The position numbers were made by a program, and so were the translations under genes. From Gonocerus acuteangulatus (Eukaryota; Arthropoda; Insecta; Hemiptera; Coreidae), in contig OX328127.1 in the NCBI GenBank assembly GCA_946811695.1, positions 46,854,982 to 46,918,981 on the forward strand: DNA of 64,000 nt, given 5' to 3'. Shown here one piece after another: positions 23,730-36,692 of this stretch. The notes under the pieces are model-generated. The model was given only the letters and a program-made list of their open reading frames with translations, searched no databases and was not told the DNA's origin. Position 1 is the first letter of the stretch. Each line of letters begins with the position of its first letter.

Positions 23730-23765
23730 CTGAAGAAGTCGGAGATGAACCCGACGAAATATTGC
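23730..23765 (+). ncRNA. Minimal hammerhead ribozyme, right arm (family C)
   Basis: CTGAAGA (23730-23736), stem II with GTCGG pairing CCGAC, GAAA (23756-23759), then TATT. Stem III would be the self-complementary AUAU and the cleavage triplet AUU, which satisfies NUH. All invariant core positions are intact. Confidence 0.75.
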
Positions 23766-23806
23766 GATGGAGAGAGGAGCGACACCGCTGGAGAAAGAAG
23801 CCGTTC

Positions 23807-23811
<5 letters not shown>

Positions 23812-23866
<55 letters not shown>
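23812..23866 (+). repeat. (TA)n microsatellite, right of ribozyme palindrome
   Basis: About 27 TA units starting at the palindrome's outer edge. Confidence 0.95.
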
Positions 23867-23871
<5 letters not shown>

Positions 23872-23954
23872 TATATTTTATATTATTTTTATAAAGGCCT
23901 TTTAGGTAAAAAAATAAGGCCTTTAAACCAATAATAAAGTATAGTGAGGTCGGT

Positions 23955-24137
23955 AAGGGTTGGATTCGAGGTCGTAGACCCCTTTAATTAATTAATGGCT
24001 ACCTAACAAGGAAAAACAAATCAGACGGCCGGAGTATAGTACTGAACAGAGTATCTTCCTAGTATACCATATGGGAAATAATCAAATATCTTTGCAATAT
24101 CTGCCCTTCTAGGCCCTAGTGGCCAGTTACAGGACTG
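23955..24137 (+). mobile_element. tRNA-SINE family T2, 5'-truncated copy
   Basis: This diverged copy lacks the tRNA-like head. It retains TTAATTAATTAATGGCTACC, GGCCGGAGTATAGTACTGA, the ATATCTGCCC..GGCCCT..GTGGCC segment and the end TTACAGGACTGATT, collinear with the full copy at 41.3 kb. Confidence 0.75.
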
Positions 24138-24149
24138 ATTGTATATGAA

Positions 24150-25265
24150 AATATATAATATTTTATATGTATTCCATCTTGAAATAAGCAAAATAAATAA
24201 AAGTGTCCGTACTTCAGTTTTTGTTTGCGTTATTTTGAGACTGAAGGAGCCTAGATTTTATTTAATATTTTTTAATATTTACTGGGAAAGCCTTATATTT
24301 GTACTTATCTTTGCAAACTAGACATTACTCATGGTATGACAGAACTGCTTGCGCATGTCAGGCACTAAATTAATTAAATATTTTCATACCTACACAAATA
24401 TTTGTTAAAATCTAAAATAAAAATAGCGTATCAAGAGGCGAACTTGCTTTCCACTGATTTCTTTTTATTTCTTTTTCATTAAATATTTAATATTTGCTAC
24501 ACAATTTTACTTGATATAATTAAGAATATGAGTATTATGAAATGAAGCTTTTTCTTACTCTTGAATTTCTTTTCCCGCAGCTTATTGGGCAACTTGGGCA
24601 AATAAACAAAAAAAAAAGAAATGCTCAACTCGATTGATGCAGAGCATAATCAGATAAATGAATCAAATGTAATCGCGGTAATATAATGGAATTTGTAAAC
24701 GTAAAATTTTATTTCTGAGTAAAGTGGCACCCATTTGAAGCCAAAATGATTACCACCTGAGTTCACAAAATAAATAAAACAGCTATTAAAGGAAGGCAAC
24801 ATACTCGTACCTTCATTAGATTCAGCCTCAAAAAGCGCTATTGACTGGAAGCGTTCGTTTTGGTGAGTGTGGAGTTACTGCTTCTCGTAATCGGTCATTA
24901 AACACTAAAATCACCACACGTTATGACTCCTAAAGACCCCCGTATCAACAAGCTGTTATATTGCCGCTAACACTGCGGTAGGTAAGTGATCGATTAACGA
25001 TCAAGCACGGTATTTAACAGAAAATGACACCTTATTTCAATGGACTGTATACTTTTTTTTTTAAAAAAGCGCATCTACTTCTTAAATCGTTAGAACTGAG
25101 CTACAATTAACAACATAAAGCAATTAAAATCAAGGAACACATGTACAATACAAAACTTTCAGGAGTTCGCACAACAATATATTGGCTACCAAGGCATGAA
25201 GACCTGGGACTTAGCACTAGAGACGTACTAGCAAAATTAGACTAAACAATCCAACCATTAAACAG
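24150..25265. other. Unassigned stretch with one SINE-tail relic
   Basis: At about 25052-25095, on the minus strand, TTAAGAAGTAGATGCGC followed by T/A runs matches the 3' domain shared by the window's SINEs. Otherwise nothing is recognised. Confidence 0.45.
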
Positions 25266-25440
25266 TATTCTTCAAGATATTACGTGGTTCTCGAAACGTC
25301 AAATCATAAAGAAATGGTATAATGGCTGAACGAACTTGACGACTGGTAATAAACAAAGAGTAATTATTATTATTCATGGTTTATTATCAGTCGTCGAGTT
25401 CGTTCAGCCATTTTATCATTTCTATTTTTGATTATAATCA
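25262..25440. repeat. Inverted repeat with a half-hammerhead
   Basis: Left arm (about 25300-25360) and right arm (about 25376-25436) mirror each other around GGCTGAACGAACT and GACGACTGGTAATAAAC. Just left of the left arm stands CTCGAAACGTC, resembling the 3' half of a hammerhead core without its partner. It may be a decayed PLE terminal-repeat pair. Confidence 0.5.
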
Positions 25441-25444
25441 ATCA

Positions 25445-26220
25445 CAGACAGAAACGAAAAAGTAGACTCACTAGATCAAAACGAAAACAAATAAAAAATC
25501 CAAAACTGAACTAACCGTGAAAACCCATTAATGGATAAATTACTTATGGCAGTAATTTCTAAGAACAATCATAAAACATCTTATAAATATTGATGTCTTG
25601 CGCAAAAGTTCACAATTTACGAACTTGAAACTTCTGACTGATAGCTCTAACTTCTAACTCCTGAACTTTGCAATTTATATCTAAACAATATCATTAAAAG
25701 TTTAATATACCCAAAACTAAAAATAAAATTTTGTAGAATAAAGGCAACATAATAAATGGCGAGTCATCCTTAGGTCTACTTCCCTACAATTTAGATATCA
25801 AAACTGTTTATTATTCAGAAATTATTTTATTTACCTTAAGAGCTGCAGAGAAGTGGTGATCTGCTTCTGAAAAAAAACGATAATTAAATAATTATTGTCT
25901 TTTATAACTAAAATAAATCAAATATAAACAAAAATAAATAACCAATCAATAATAGTCAATGAAAGAAATTTATCATTTGATCAAAAATGCCAGCGTTCAA
26001 ATAATGGACCACGTTAGGGCCCACCAAGTTTCGTTTTTAAATTTCAAAAATTGTGGGAAAAAAGGGGGATGTCAGTCGAGTTTTGAACACCCTGTAAATT
26101 GATATAGAGCTTAATAGGCATAATTCTTTTTGAATCAGGGCAGGAATCTCATATATTTTTAATTACTCTACAGTTAGTATTTAACACATGTGTTGGGCTT
26201 TTGTTATGTACTAACGGTTT
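25445..26220. other. Unassigned AT-rich stretch
   Basis: No gene or clear repeat. GAACACCCTGTA near 26085 resembles the right end of the mariner-type MITE at 47.7 kb, but no matching left end was found. Confidence 0.35.
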
Positions 26221-26225
26221 TTGAC

Positions 26226-26245
26226 ACACACACACCCACACACAC

Positions 26246-26300
<55 letters not shown>
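26226..26300 (+). repeat. (CA)n(TA)n compound microsatellite
   Basis: Interrupted CA tract followed by about 10 TA units. Confidence 0.95.
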
Positions 26301-27430
26301 CTAAGAAAGAGAAGAAGGGAGAAAGAGACTTAAAATCTTAATTAATTTGAAATAAATTCTTACCGGTGCTCAGTATGAAATGTTTCTTGTATAATATCAG
26401 GAAATAACAGAGGTATTAGAAGGGTTTTAGGTGCGGACTGCGATCTACATATTTAAAATTTCCGATGATTAAGAATATATGTATAATAATTATTATTAGT
26501 TAGTTTACATCTTTATTTTCCGAAATCATTCTGCTGAAAAATTAATAGTTAATTAAACGCTTCTCGTTTTCCGAGTTATGACAGGAATGGATGAAATGGG
26601 TGGGAAATGAAATCCAATAACCATTCCAATCCTTCCCCAATCATCACTACATCATCACCACCTCATTTAACTCCAATTATAATTTCTACTTTATACAATT
26701 TGTTCTTCCCTCACGGTTAGTTTCATCTTGTTATCCAACCTTATTCCTCTCTCATTTCTTATTATAAAGGGGGAAAATTCCTCCTTGTTTTCATTAAAGT
26801 AAATCCACTTTGCTTCTTTCATTTTAAACCTACCTTGCTCTTTACCGCAACTCTCTTTCCCTGAGTAAAAAATATTAAGCTTATAATAGGGAATCTCAAT
26901 TTTCTCGTTAACACTTCAACATTTTTAAGATATTTTATTATTATTCGTTATATGCTTTTTGGTGAAATGTTATTTTACTATGTTCTCTGATTTTTGACGT
27001 TTTTGATTAAATCGACAACTTTCGTACTAATTTTCCTCTTATATTATGTTATTACGAAGATGAATTCAATGACCATGGATTGCCATGTCCAAGAGATTAC
27101 TAAATTAAGTGTCAAAGAGATTACTTAATAGTCATATTAATTAATTTTATCTAATTTTTCGAGAGTTACTTCGCATCTCTTTATGGGCTCAACTCAAGAA
27201 CACCAGCCCCCCCCCCCGTACCCCCCCCCCACACACACACACTCACACAAGCTGTATCTCATTTACTCACCAAGCTCTGTCTGAATCTATGTATATATCT
27301 ACAAATCTTTACTTACACAGATACATAAGTGAAAGTGGGTACTATAAAGATTTATGTTATTATTACCGTTACATAAAATTAATAATAATAATATAAATTT
27401 TTATATTATAAGATAGTGACCCTATTTTTA
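26300..27430. other. Unassigned stretch, includes C-run and (CA)n
   Basis: Two C-runs and a short CA tract lie at 27208-27248. No coding signal. Confidence 0.45.
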
Positions 27431-27439
27431 TACTATATT

Positions 27440-27712
27440 TATATGTGGCAGAAGGTCAGATTCGAACAAAAACGCTCTCTTTCTACACTACTCCTTCATT
27501 ATGCTCTTCATGTTTCGCGTTCCTATGACGCCTCTTCCTGGGCTAAAACTTGCGGAAGGTTCTCGATGGTGTAGGCTGTAATTTTATATTACTTTAAGAG
27601 CTCCTCAAGAGGCGGCATAGGAACGCGAAAGTTGTAGAGCATTATAAAGGAATCGTTTAGAAATTGAGTGCTTTTGTTCGAATTTGACCTTCTGCCACTC
27701 ATAAATATATAA
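27440..27712. repeat. Imperfect inverted repeat, ~100-bp arms
   Basis: Left arm GGCAGAAGGTCAGATTCGAA (about 27447) mirrors GTTCGAATTTGACCTTCTGC (about 27690). The inner parts (TTCGCGTTCCTATGACGCCT and its mirror near 27615) also pair. About 75 bp separate the arms. No ORF of note. Possibly a small foldback element. Confidence 0.7.
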
Positions 27713-29495
27713 ATTTTTAAAGTATACACTTCACTTGTAAGTATAAATTTTCCTATCTCTCTTTCTGATGAACCAAATCTGAGTACCGCAACCAAATATT
27801 TTATTGTTGCAAATTATAAATAGATTATTCTTTCGAATGTTAAACATCATCTAATCCGCAGGGCTTTTGTCGCATATTTGTAAATATCATTGATCTTCAT
27901 GGATCCTGAAATTGTTGGCGTTCATGAATGTAGTTATCAAAATAGAGTCATCTTCATTCCGTGTGCATAGGAAGAAGGCCATGTCTTTTCCATCCAGCAG
28001 GTTGCAGAAGGATGTGCTTTCGTCCGCAATGTTGAAATCCTAAGAGTCTAAATTGACCATCGATTCTCGACATACGACGCTGCGAACTTGAGAGTTACGT
28101 TTAATTTAAAAGTACAATCAAACTTCCTGTCTTGTTTTTTCAAGACAAGCAGTTGAGTCATGGTTGTCACCGTTCCACTGTTTCTAAGCAACAAAGAAGC
28201 TGCCTCATAATGACATTTAAATAATTAGCTTACCATATACGACCCTTAAAGTGGCCTCCAATCAACACCGCTATACTCAAAAATCTGTTCCGGATTTAAG
28301 CTAAAAAGGCTCAAAACAAAAATACATTTGACTTTAAAACTCCTTTAAAAACGATATGAAAGAAGAAGTATTCTTAATAAACGGCGAAGTCAGTGGTTTA
28401 TTGAGTGGAAGAACGATAAAACAAGTACAAGTACCAGGATATTTTTTGCTTTTCTAATTAAAAGTTTCTGAAAACTTAAATAAAGAAGAGTTTTTCCAGT
28501 CTTGGGTAAAGAATGGATCCCCGCGTATGACTTGATTATTAATATTTTTTTAACACCGCAAAGTTTAAAAAGTTCGTGTTGCAGGAGCTGCATTACTAAG
28601 CGCAGTCCTCAGAAATCTGATAATGTACACTGTATTCCTGAATAATTTGTTTAAAATATACTGTATTTTACAAAGTAAACATGAATGGCTTAGCACATTA
28701 TATTTATAATGAAAAGCTGATTAAATTAGTCTTTTTTCTCCAAATGATCCTGATTGGTTGGCCATTAGTAGCAAGAAAGTAAAAATAACGGCCGGTTTAG
28801 TACATTTTTACAACACTTGTTTCTCGTTAGATATCCTTGACATATCCTGTTTCGTTGTTTAGGGGAGGGGGAAAGTAATTAGCAGACATGAGCACATTTA
28901 TAGTTTTCATACATTTTCTAGAAAACGGTTTGGAAATCTTCGTAAGGGGAAAGTAACCATTCAAGAGCTTACGAAATTTTCTTTCAAAAAAACTAATTTT
29001 CGGTGGCACGATATCAGGGATGAAATAAGTTCTTAAAACTTGAAAGAGTTGGTTTTTTTGCTTTGAACGGTTTATTTTCTTTAGTTTCGTTTAGTTTGTT
29101 TGTTGTTTTTTAAAATGCTTTAACAGTAAAATGAATTAACAAAAACAAGATACGTCGAATGGTAAATAATTGTTTATTGTTAGTATTTAAGCTTTCCGAG
29201 CGGATGTCGAAGACGTCGAGTGAGTAATTCCGCTTCTGTAAGTTTTTACCTAAAATCAAACTTTTATTCAAAATTTTGGAGTAAGTCTATAAATGTTCAC
29301 AAAACATTAACAACATCCATTCCAAGCTTTCCAAATGACGCTTGGGTATAAGAACGCAATGAAACACGCTAAGATGAAGCAGATCCTGTTTAGAGTTTAG
29401 ACAGAATGATAGGCACATCCAAGCATATCGTAAGAAATGTAATGCTTCAAAGCTCAAATTAAAAAAAAAAAAACTCAAAAAAGGTTGGCACGCCT

Positions 29496-29496
<1 letters not shown>

Positions 29497-29546
<50 letters not shown>
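29497..29546 (+). repeat. Poly(A) tract (50 bp)
   Basis: Uninterrupted A run, with a shorter A run ~25 bp to its left. No retroposon body was recognised. Confidence 0.9.
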
Positions 29547-29547
<1 letters not shown>

Positions 29548-31934
29548 ACAAATTAACCTGAAGGTCTAATTTACCATTCAGCAACCACAAGAACAAATGA
29601 ATATTCAAATGAAGAATACAACATTTTAATTAGAGATCCTCTGTGTAAGTAGTAGTAATTAAGAAGAAAATCAAGCAACTTTATAAGGACTTCTTTCAAA
29701 ACCAAATAATAATAATGCGAGACTAAAAACTAGAAAACAACAAGCATTTCAGACGATCAAACAAGTAAATCTGTTCACAGATCAACAATCTCTTTGGGAG
29801 TAATTATTTTCGCGCGCCCCGCTGGGCAAATTAGTCTCCATTTCGCTTTAGTAAGAAAGGAGAAGTAGGAGAGAAAAAGGAAGGAAAAAAGAGAGGAAAA
29901 ATTTAATACAAATGGATAAGAAATATAAGAGGGAAGCTTTTCAGCCGCTAAAAACGGTCTTGTTTCAGACGGATAACTCTCAGTCGTGCTGTCCTTTAGC
30001 TGGCTCTGGGCCAACTTTCTTAGGGCTCACCGGAATGGTGAAACATTAAACTTGCTTAAAAACATTACTTAATTCATACTACAACAAGATTGAGATCAAA
30101 GGTAAGAAAAGATTTCTCGTTAGTTTTATTGATTTTTTTTTATATAAATCTGCTCCGCAACTATGGTGAACCATGGTAACTCGAGTATATATGTCGTCGC
30201 CGTTGAATATATCTGCGAATATAATAACAAGTTTTCCTTCATGCTGAATTGATTGCCAATGTAAGTTATGTAGATTAATTATTAGGAAGAGAAATTAAAA
30301 AATCTAAAAAGTATGATGATCCGTAAGGAATATAAATTGGTTAAACCCTTTAACTGATTGGTGTTACAGATGAGGCAGATTTAAACATTTTTCATGTCTA
30401 TTGTACTTTTCCTGTAATCCACTATTATAATATTTGTATTTATTGTTCTAATTAAAGCTATTCCCGTATAAAATGGATATGAGAGGTCATATTTTGGTTG
30501 GTCATCTTGAAAATGAATAAATAAATAGCTAAAACGTTTGAAAAATATGTGCCGTAGGGTTCTTGTTTTACAGTTAGTTCAGGATGTAAAATAGTATAAA
30601 TATTTGTTCAGCATAATATAATGGAAATATTAATACAGTAGTTTAACCTTTTGTTTGCTTCCCCCCCCCTTCTTTTGTTTCTTGTATAGTATACATTTAT
30701 TATTTCTTATAAATAGATCTTTTATTTTGTTTGCATCTTACGTCTTTATAAAGCAAATCGCTCAGGTGCGGGTTGTAAAACAGAATAAAAAAATATGCTA
30801 ATATAGATTGGAAAATATCCGATTATAATCATACCAATGTAATAATTATTAAAATGGGTGTTAAACCAATAAGAACAAACTTGGAAAGAACTGTGGGTTC
30901 CTGAAAGGAGAAATCAGTGAGTTCCAGTAGTTAGTTAGAGCAGCCGGTTGAGATGGAGCTGTAGTGAGGCCGTAAATCGAGCTGTTAAGCGGAGTATAGC
31001 CTTAGCCCTAAACCAATTTAAAAGGGCAATAGCTTTGTGAAATATTGCCCTCTCCACTTCTCGGCTCCTCTATCAGTCTGCATAATGAATACTCTAGTCA
31101 CTTCTTCCTCCAAGTATATTCTAGGCTTCAGGAGCTTGACGGACGTCTTCTAGTTACACATAGGCAACTGGGAGGTGACTCTAGATTGCGCACAGTTTTC
31201 AACGGCATTCATTAACGAAACAACCCACCAGTGAGTATAATGATGGCGTTTTGATGAATCACTCTAAGAGAAATGCTGATTGGAGGACTTTCAAGAACTT
31301 GTTATCATTATTGTATTTTTTTATCTTTTAAACATGAGACCCTGGCGTTAATGGCCTTAAGTTCAACCAAACAAAAAAAAAGAAGCATTAGATCTCTTTA
31401 TTATAAAAAGCATCCAATACTAGAAACTTCTGTATAGTAAACTTTTCTTCCTTATTCTTCTATAAATATATCAATCTAAGAATAAAAACAAGAGTTACTT
31501 ACCTTCTTGAATATACTAAATTCTGGCTATAAACAGAAATGTACTATAGAAAATAGTATACATAAAGAACGATACGATTGAGAAATATTGAAGAAAAACA
31601 AGCCTTAATAATTATTTCGTTTTTTTTATAAATTGATTTTATGAGCCCTTTCTTATTTGCTTGAATCATTGAAAAATGACAACAGATTTTTTTAAAAGAA
31701 ATTTACTATTCTTAGAAACTAAGGATTTGGGATGATTTCTTTCCACTTACTACAATTTGGAAAAGTTATTTAAGTACAAGCACAGTCTATAAATTCTCAT
31801 CCTTTGAAGATATTTTTTTTTTTTTTTTGTATATTTTTTCTTCTTCAAAACTTTTTGTTTTGTAGGAATTGCTGAACATGAAAAAGTTTAGTTGACGATA
31901 AAAAAGAAATTCTCACTGCTGTTTTATTCATTTT

Positions 31935-31985
31935 TTTTTTTTTTTTTGGCGCATCGACTTCTTAGTACATTATCACCGTAATCTT
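31935..31985 (-). mobile_element. SINE 3'-domain relic
   Basis: On the minus strand, ACTAAGAAGTCGATGCGCC followed by a poly(A)-type run (T on the plus strand) matches the shared tail of the 5S- and tRNA-SINEs. No head is present. Confidence 0.55.
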
Positions 31986-32998
31986 ATATTACATTTTCCA
32001 GAATGTTTCAGCAAAACGTTTTGTAAAACCATTGTCGCTATTAACACGAAACGTAACAGCAGTTTGTTTATATATTCAAAATGTAGAAAGCTTACCATCT
32101 AAATTGAACATCAATTAGATCCTCACACATAATTTAAGTCGGTTTTATCCTTTTTAAAATATACTGCATCAACCTATAAATCTGAACCTAAACCTCAATA
32201 GAGAATATTTACAATTACATATACTACTATAATGAAAACATTCATACAAAAAATAATCACACAACAAAATAAATAATTGAATTACACTAATAGACTTTTC
32301 AAATTATTCAATGATAAGGTTAAAGAATGTGAATGAAATATACCTTATTCTGTCCAGCCATGTTTCTAAGTAAAAATTTTTAGGAAGGAAAATTCAAATG
32401 TCTTTGTTTTGACGAATGTCAAATGTGTGAAAAACTTAGGGGAACGTCATAACCGGAGTATCGTTTCTATGCAGGTAGAGAATAGACGCTAGAATTCCAA
32501 CAAATTTTAGGAGGATTTGTTTCATAAAATTGATGGAGCTTAATATTACGAATTCTATAGAGATAAAACAAAAAACCGCCTGAAGGTAAAATGATTCCGT
32601 ATATAGCCCACAATCCGACAGATAACAGTGATAAATTTGTTGGGGTATAAATACATTTGGAAGGGTGAAATTTTTTCGTGAGGCCCTAAAGGGAAGAGAG
32701 GCCATACATCAGGGTCTGTAAAGAATATGGGGAGGGGTTGGTTAGGAAACGGGTATAGGATCCGTAATGGGGGGGAGTCGGTCTTTTTTCCTTCACTCTT
32801 ACATGCATTCCTCAAGAATACGCTTAATTTTATAGCTAAATAGGTTTTATATTTACTTTCAATGTTTTAGTATTATCTTGAGCTTAACAGAGCCGTACTA
32901 AATTATTTTACAGTTTATCGACTTTGTATATATTTTTTATATGTATATGTGTGTATATGTATATATAAACTCCCCGTCAAAGCTTGATTTGAGATGAT

Positions 32999-33249
32999 CG
33001 GGGTTCGTTCAAATGTTAAATAAAACTACATTTTATGACTAAAATGAGTAATATTTGTTTACCAAGGTTTTGGCTTGATTTACAAGCCATATTGTGCCTT
33101 ATTGTGGAGGCTGCGTTCCAAAGAAACTGTTCTCTTTCTCCTCCATAGCCCTGACGATGGCTTGTGATTTAAGACAAAACGTTGGCAAATAAACATTGCT
33201 CATTTTAGTCTTAAAATGTAGTTTTATTTAACATACAACCGAACCCTGA
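32999..33249. mobile_element. Inverted pair of PLE-type terminal repeats (family A)
   Basis: Left arm 32999-33097 (minus) and right arm about 33148-33249 (plus) both contain the GGCTTG stem, AAAAC..TTGG, ATTTTAGTC(A/T)TAAAATGTAG, TTTTATTTAACA and a CGAACCC end, like the 3' terminus of the PLE at 6.2 kb. A ~50-bp unique core separates them. The arms have diverged by about 10-15 percent, and no PLE coding sequence remains. Confidence 0.75.
33151..33183 (+). ncRNA. Degenerate hammerhead, family A
   Basis: CTGACGA and a GGCTTG-type stem are present, but the second core box reads CAAAACGTT instead of GAAACGTT, so the invariant G is lost. The opposite arm has the same loss. Probably inactive. Confidence 0.6.
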
Positions 33250-33705
33250 AAATCTACGCCGTCTCAATATCAACGTTCGACTAGCTTTACAATTGTGTAA
33301 ATATGCCTGTTCGCGCTGAACCTTAGAAAAATGTGGCCCAATTAGGATACAGTTTGAAGAAAAAACTCTTTGTCTAAGGCGAAAAGGGTCACGTTCGTTA
33401 AACAGGCAACCAGAGAACAGTTTTTTTGGTAAAAGAAGAGTGGAAAATATAATAATAGATTTCTAGGTACACTTTACAGGAATATTTTGTAGTGAAAAGT
33501 ATACCTCTTTCGATATTGATCGACATCCTTAACAGTTTCTAAGAAAAGTGGAAGAACTATCTATTCAGTCTCTCAAAACCGTCGCAGTAGCTTGAAACCT
33601 AATTCACAATTCCCCCGTTCGTCAAACCCGGGATATATAAACTTTGGTTACGTTTGGAATCGAAGAAGTAAAACAAAAAGTGTTTCACTACTTACATGTT
33701 TAATC
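33250..33705. other. Diverged copy of the 1.3-kb dispersed repeat (partial)
   Basis: Elements such as AACAGTTTCTAAGAAAAGTG and AACTTTGGTTACGTTTGGAA parallel parts of the repeat at 46.1 and 57.9 kb, but similarity is patchy. No ORF. Confidence 0.35.
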
Positions 33706-33710
33706 ATGAA

Positions 33711-33850
33711 GATTAGATAGTTAGCCGTCGAGGAGATAAGCAATCAAGGAATAGTTGGGATTCGGCTAAAGAAAAACCTCAATACGATTTTTGTAAAAAA
33801 ATCTATATTCAGGACGTTTCGGCTACTCTTTGGTAGCCTTCTTCAGATAA
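33711..33850 (-). mobile_element. Retrozyme-like repeat, family B
   Basis: On the minus strand the unit begins with a hammerhead (33846-33813), then CTGAATATAGATTTTTTTAC, CGTATTGAGGTTTTTCTTTA, GCCGAATCCCAACTATTCC and ends CTAACTATCTAATCTTCAT. Further copies lie at 36.4, 36.6, 45.9 and 19.9 kb. It is short and has no ORF. Confidence 0.75.
33813..33846 (-). ncRNA. Minimal hammerhead ribozyme, family B
   Basis: CTGAAGA, stem II GGCTAC pairing GTAGCC with loop CAAAGA, then GAAACGTC. All core residues are intact; stem III is the minimal palindrome ACGU and cleavage is predicted after GUC. Confidence 0.8.
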
Positions 33851-33999
33851 AATGACAAACATTTTTTTTTTATTTATACCGACCACACAAAACAAGGTTC
33901 GACTATTGGCACAATAAACACATGTTTAGAGAGAGAAGTTTGTGTAGGACCCGATGGACTACACGGCTTCATCAATAAACCATAACAGTGTTCATTGTA

Positions 34000-34982
<983 letters not shown>

Positions 34983-35084
34983 GGAAATTAAACGAACGTT
35001 GGAGTTTAATGCAATTGATTCCAATAAACCATTAAGAAATTATAATGTCAAGGGTGAATCGTTTGGTTGCGGTCTCTTAAAGCT

Positions 35085-35150
35085 AATAAATAAATATATA
35101 TACATGTGTGTGTATATATATATATAAATATATATATACACACATATATA
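35085..35150. repeat. Palindromic TA/CA repeat
   Basis: TGTGTGTATATATATATA and its mirror image TATATATATACACACA flank a short A/T loop. Confidence 0.8.
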
Positions 35151-35159
35151 TACATATTA

Positions 35160-36395
35160 CCTTTGATGGTAAAGGTAGAAAATGCTTATGGATTTTGACA
35201 CTAAACAAGGCAGAATGTAATAGAATTAAGGCTGAGCATTGAACCTATCGGCCATTATCACCTATTACTCTTCAACAGGGGATTAAATGTAATTAAAGAG
35301 GAACTAAATGAAAAGAGGAAAAATAGAAGAAACTAAAAGTGCGCCTTCCATGTCGGTAGAAGGGAGAGAGAGTGATTCTAAACCTGTTTTTATGGTTGCA
35401 TTCTCTCATTAGTTTCAGTCTTCGAGTCTTCTCTTCCTTTTGTCTCTCTGCCTTTTCTTTCTTCTCGCTTCTGAAACGAGGAGTCTTAAGCTATTGTTCT
35501 CTCTAGGCGTAATAGACCCAAATCAATTCAGTACTCGCTCTTATACTAATTTGTGGCCACCTGCTCGGCTAGGGTCGTATTCAAAGCATTTCTTTTTTCC
35601 ACTTTCAACTTTAAGGAAAACATTTTTTGTTTCTTACATACAAAAATGATTATAACCTTTTCGTAACTACAGACTGCAACCCATTTCACATGCAAAGTCA
35701 TTAGGATTAGGTCATAATTAAATTGATTATAACCTATTCCTAATAGTACTGATAACAATTATTATAACCTATTGGTAATCAATTTTTGACAGATATTTAT
35801 ATACTTTTTTAATACCTGTATGAGTATCAAATTTTAATACCTGTATGAGTATCAAGCCCATTAACGTTCCTTACATTAAAACTTTTTTCTCTCTTTCTGG
35901 TAATGTCCTCTTAACACTCGGACCTCCCCCCCACTCCCAGGTATGTTATAAATATATAGCCAAAATTTTCTATATGTTGACCATGGTCACCTAAATGCTA
36001 TCTGGTCTTCCTCCATCTCCTAGATATTTATTGGTATGTAATATTTTATTTATTATTAAAAATTAGATATATTATTATGGTAGGAAACAGACATTTAAAA
36101 TTAAATGTTAAGCACTGTTTTCTACGACTGAGGAGGCGCTATCGATGTTTACAGGTCATACTATTTTCTCATGCCAGGATTACAGAACCGGTTCCAGATA
36201 TTTATAAATGTCAAGAAAACCCCTAAAACTGCTCGAGTCTGTTGATTAAAATATTTTTCAAATTTTCGTACTACCGGAAGGTCAAATAATAAAATAAAAA
36301 CTTCAATACACAGTTACATCAACTTTATTTCGTCCCTAAAGTTGGTGTAACTGTGAAGTTTTTTTTATTATTATTTGACCTAACACGAAAATTCG
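35160..36395. other. Unassigned non-coding stretch
   Basis: Includes a 24-bp direct duplication around 35819-35860 (TTTTAATACCTGTATGAGTA) and a short inverted repeat near 36275-36385 (AGTTACACCAACTTTA type). No gene. Confidence 0.45.
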
Positions 36396-36505
36396 AAGTG
36401 AAGATTAGATAGTTAGCCGTCGAGGTGATAAGCAATCAGGGAATAGTTGGGAGTCGGCTAAAGAAAAACCTCAATACGATTTTTGTAAAAAAAATCTATA
36501 TTCAG

Positions 36506-36539
36506 GACGTTTCGGCTACTCTTTGGTAGCCGTCGTCAG
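36506..36539 (-). ncRNA. Hammerhead ribozyme 1 of tandem dimer
   Basis: CTGACGA, stem II GGCTAC/GTAGCC, GAAACGTC. Core intact. A possible stem I pairs TTCA..G with C..TGAA across a small bulge. Confidence 0.8.
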
Positions 36540-36658
36540 CAATGAAAATGCCAGGAGGCAGAGGAAGACCAAAGTTAACACTTAAGTAACCATAGTGGAA
36601 GTATATGCTAAAGAAAAACCTCAATACGATTTTTGTAAAAAATAAAATCTATATTTAG

Positions 36659-36692
36659 GACGTTTCGGCTACTCTTTGGCAGCCTTCGTCAG
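36659..36692 (-). ncRNA. Hammerhead ribozyme 2 of tandem dimer
   Basis: CTGACGA, stem II GGCTGC/GTAGCC (one G-U type mismatch), GAAACGTC. Core intact; same predicted GUC cleavage site as the first copy. Confidence 0.8.

Larger units (their letters stand above)
23579..23814. mobile_element. Ribozyme-bearing palindrome (family C)
   Basis: Two 115-bp arms (23579-23693 and 23700-23814) are perfect mirror images apart from one base near the outer end, with a 6-bp loop AGGGAA. Each arm carries one hammerhead motif, so the two ribozymes diverge from the loop. (TA)n tracts lie on both sides. The structure fits a head-to-head pair of PLE or retrozyme terminal repeats. No ORF is present. Confidence 0.85.
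27800..32990. other. 5-kb stretch without supported genes
   Basis: No ORF over 90 codons and no recognisable domain. It contains a dispersed repeat (about 28567-28650, CAGGAGCTGCATTACTAAGC) also seen near 39.06 and 45.18 kb, a diverged piece of the 1.3-kb repeat at about 28910-29060, a 50-bp poly(A) at 29497-29546, and a SINE-tail relic at about 31945-31985. Confidence 0.5.
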
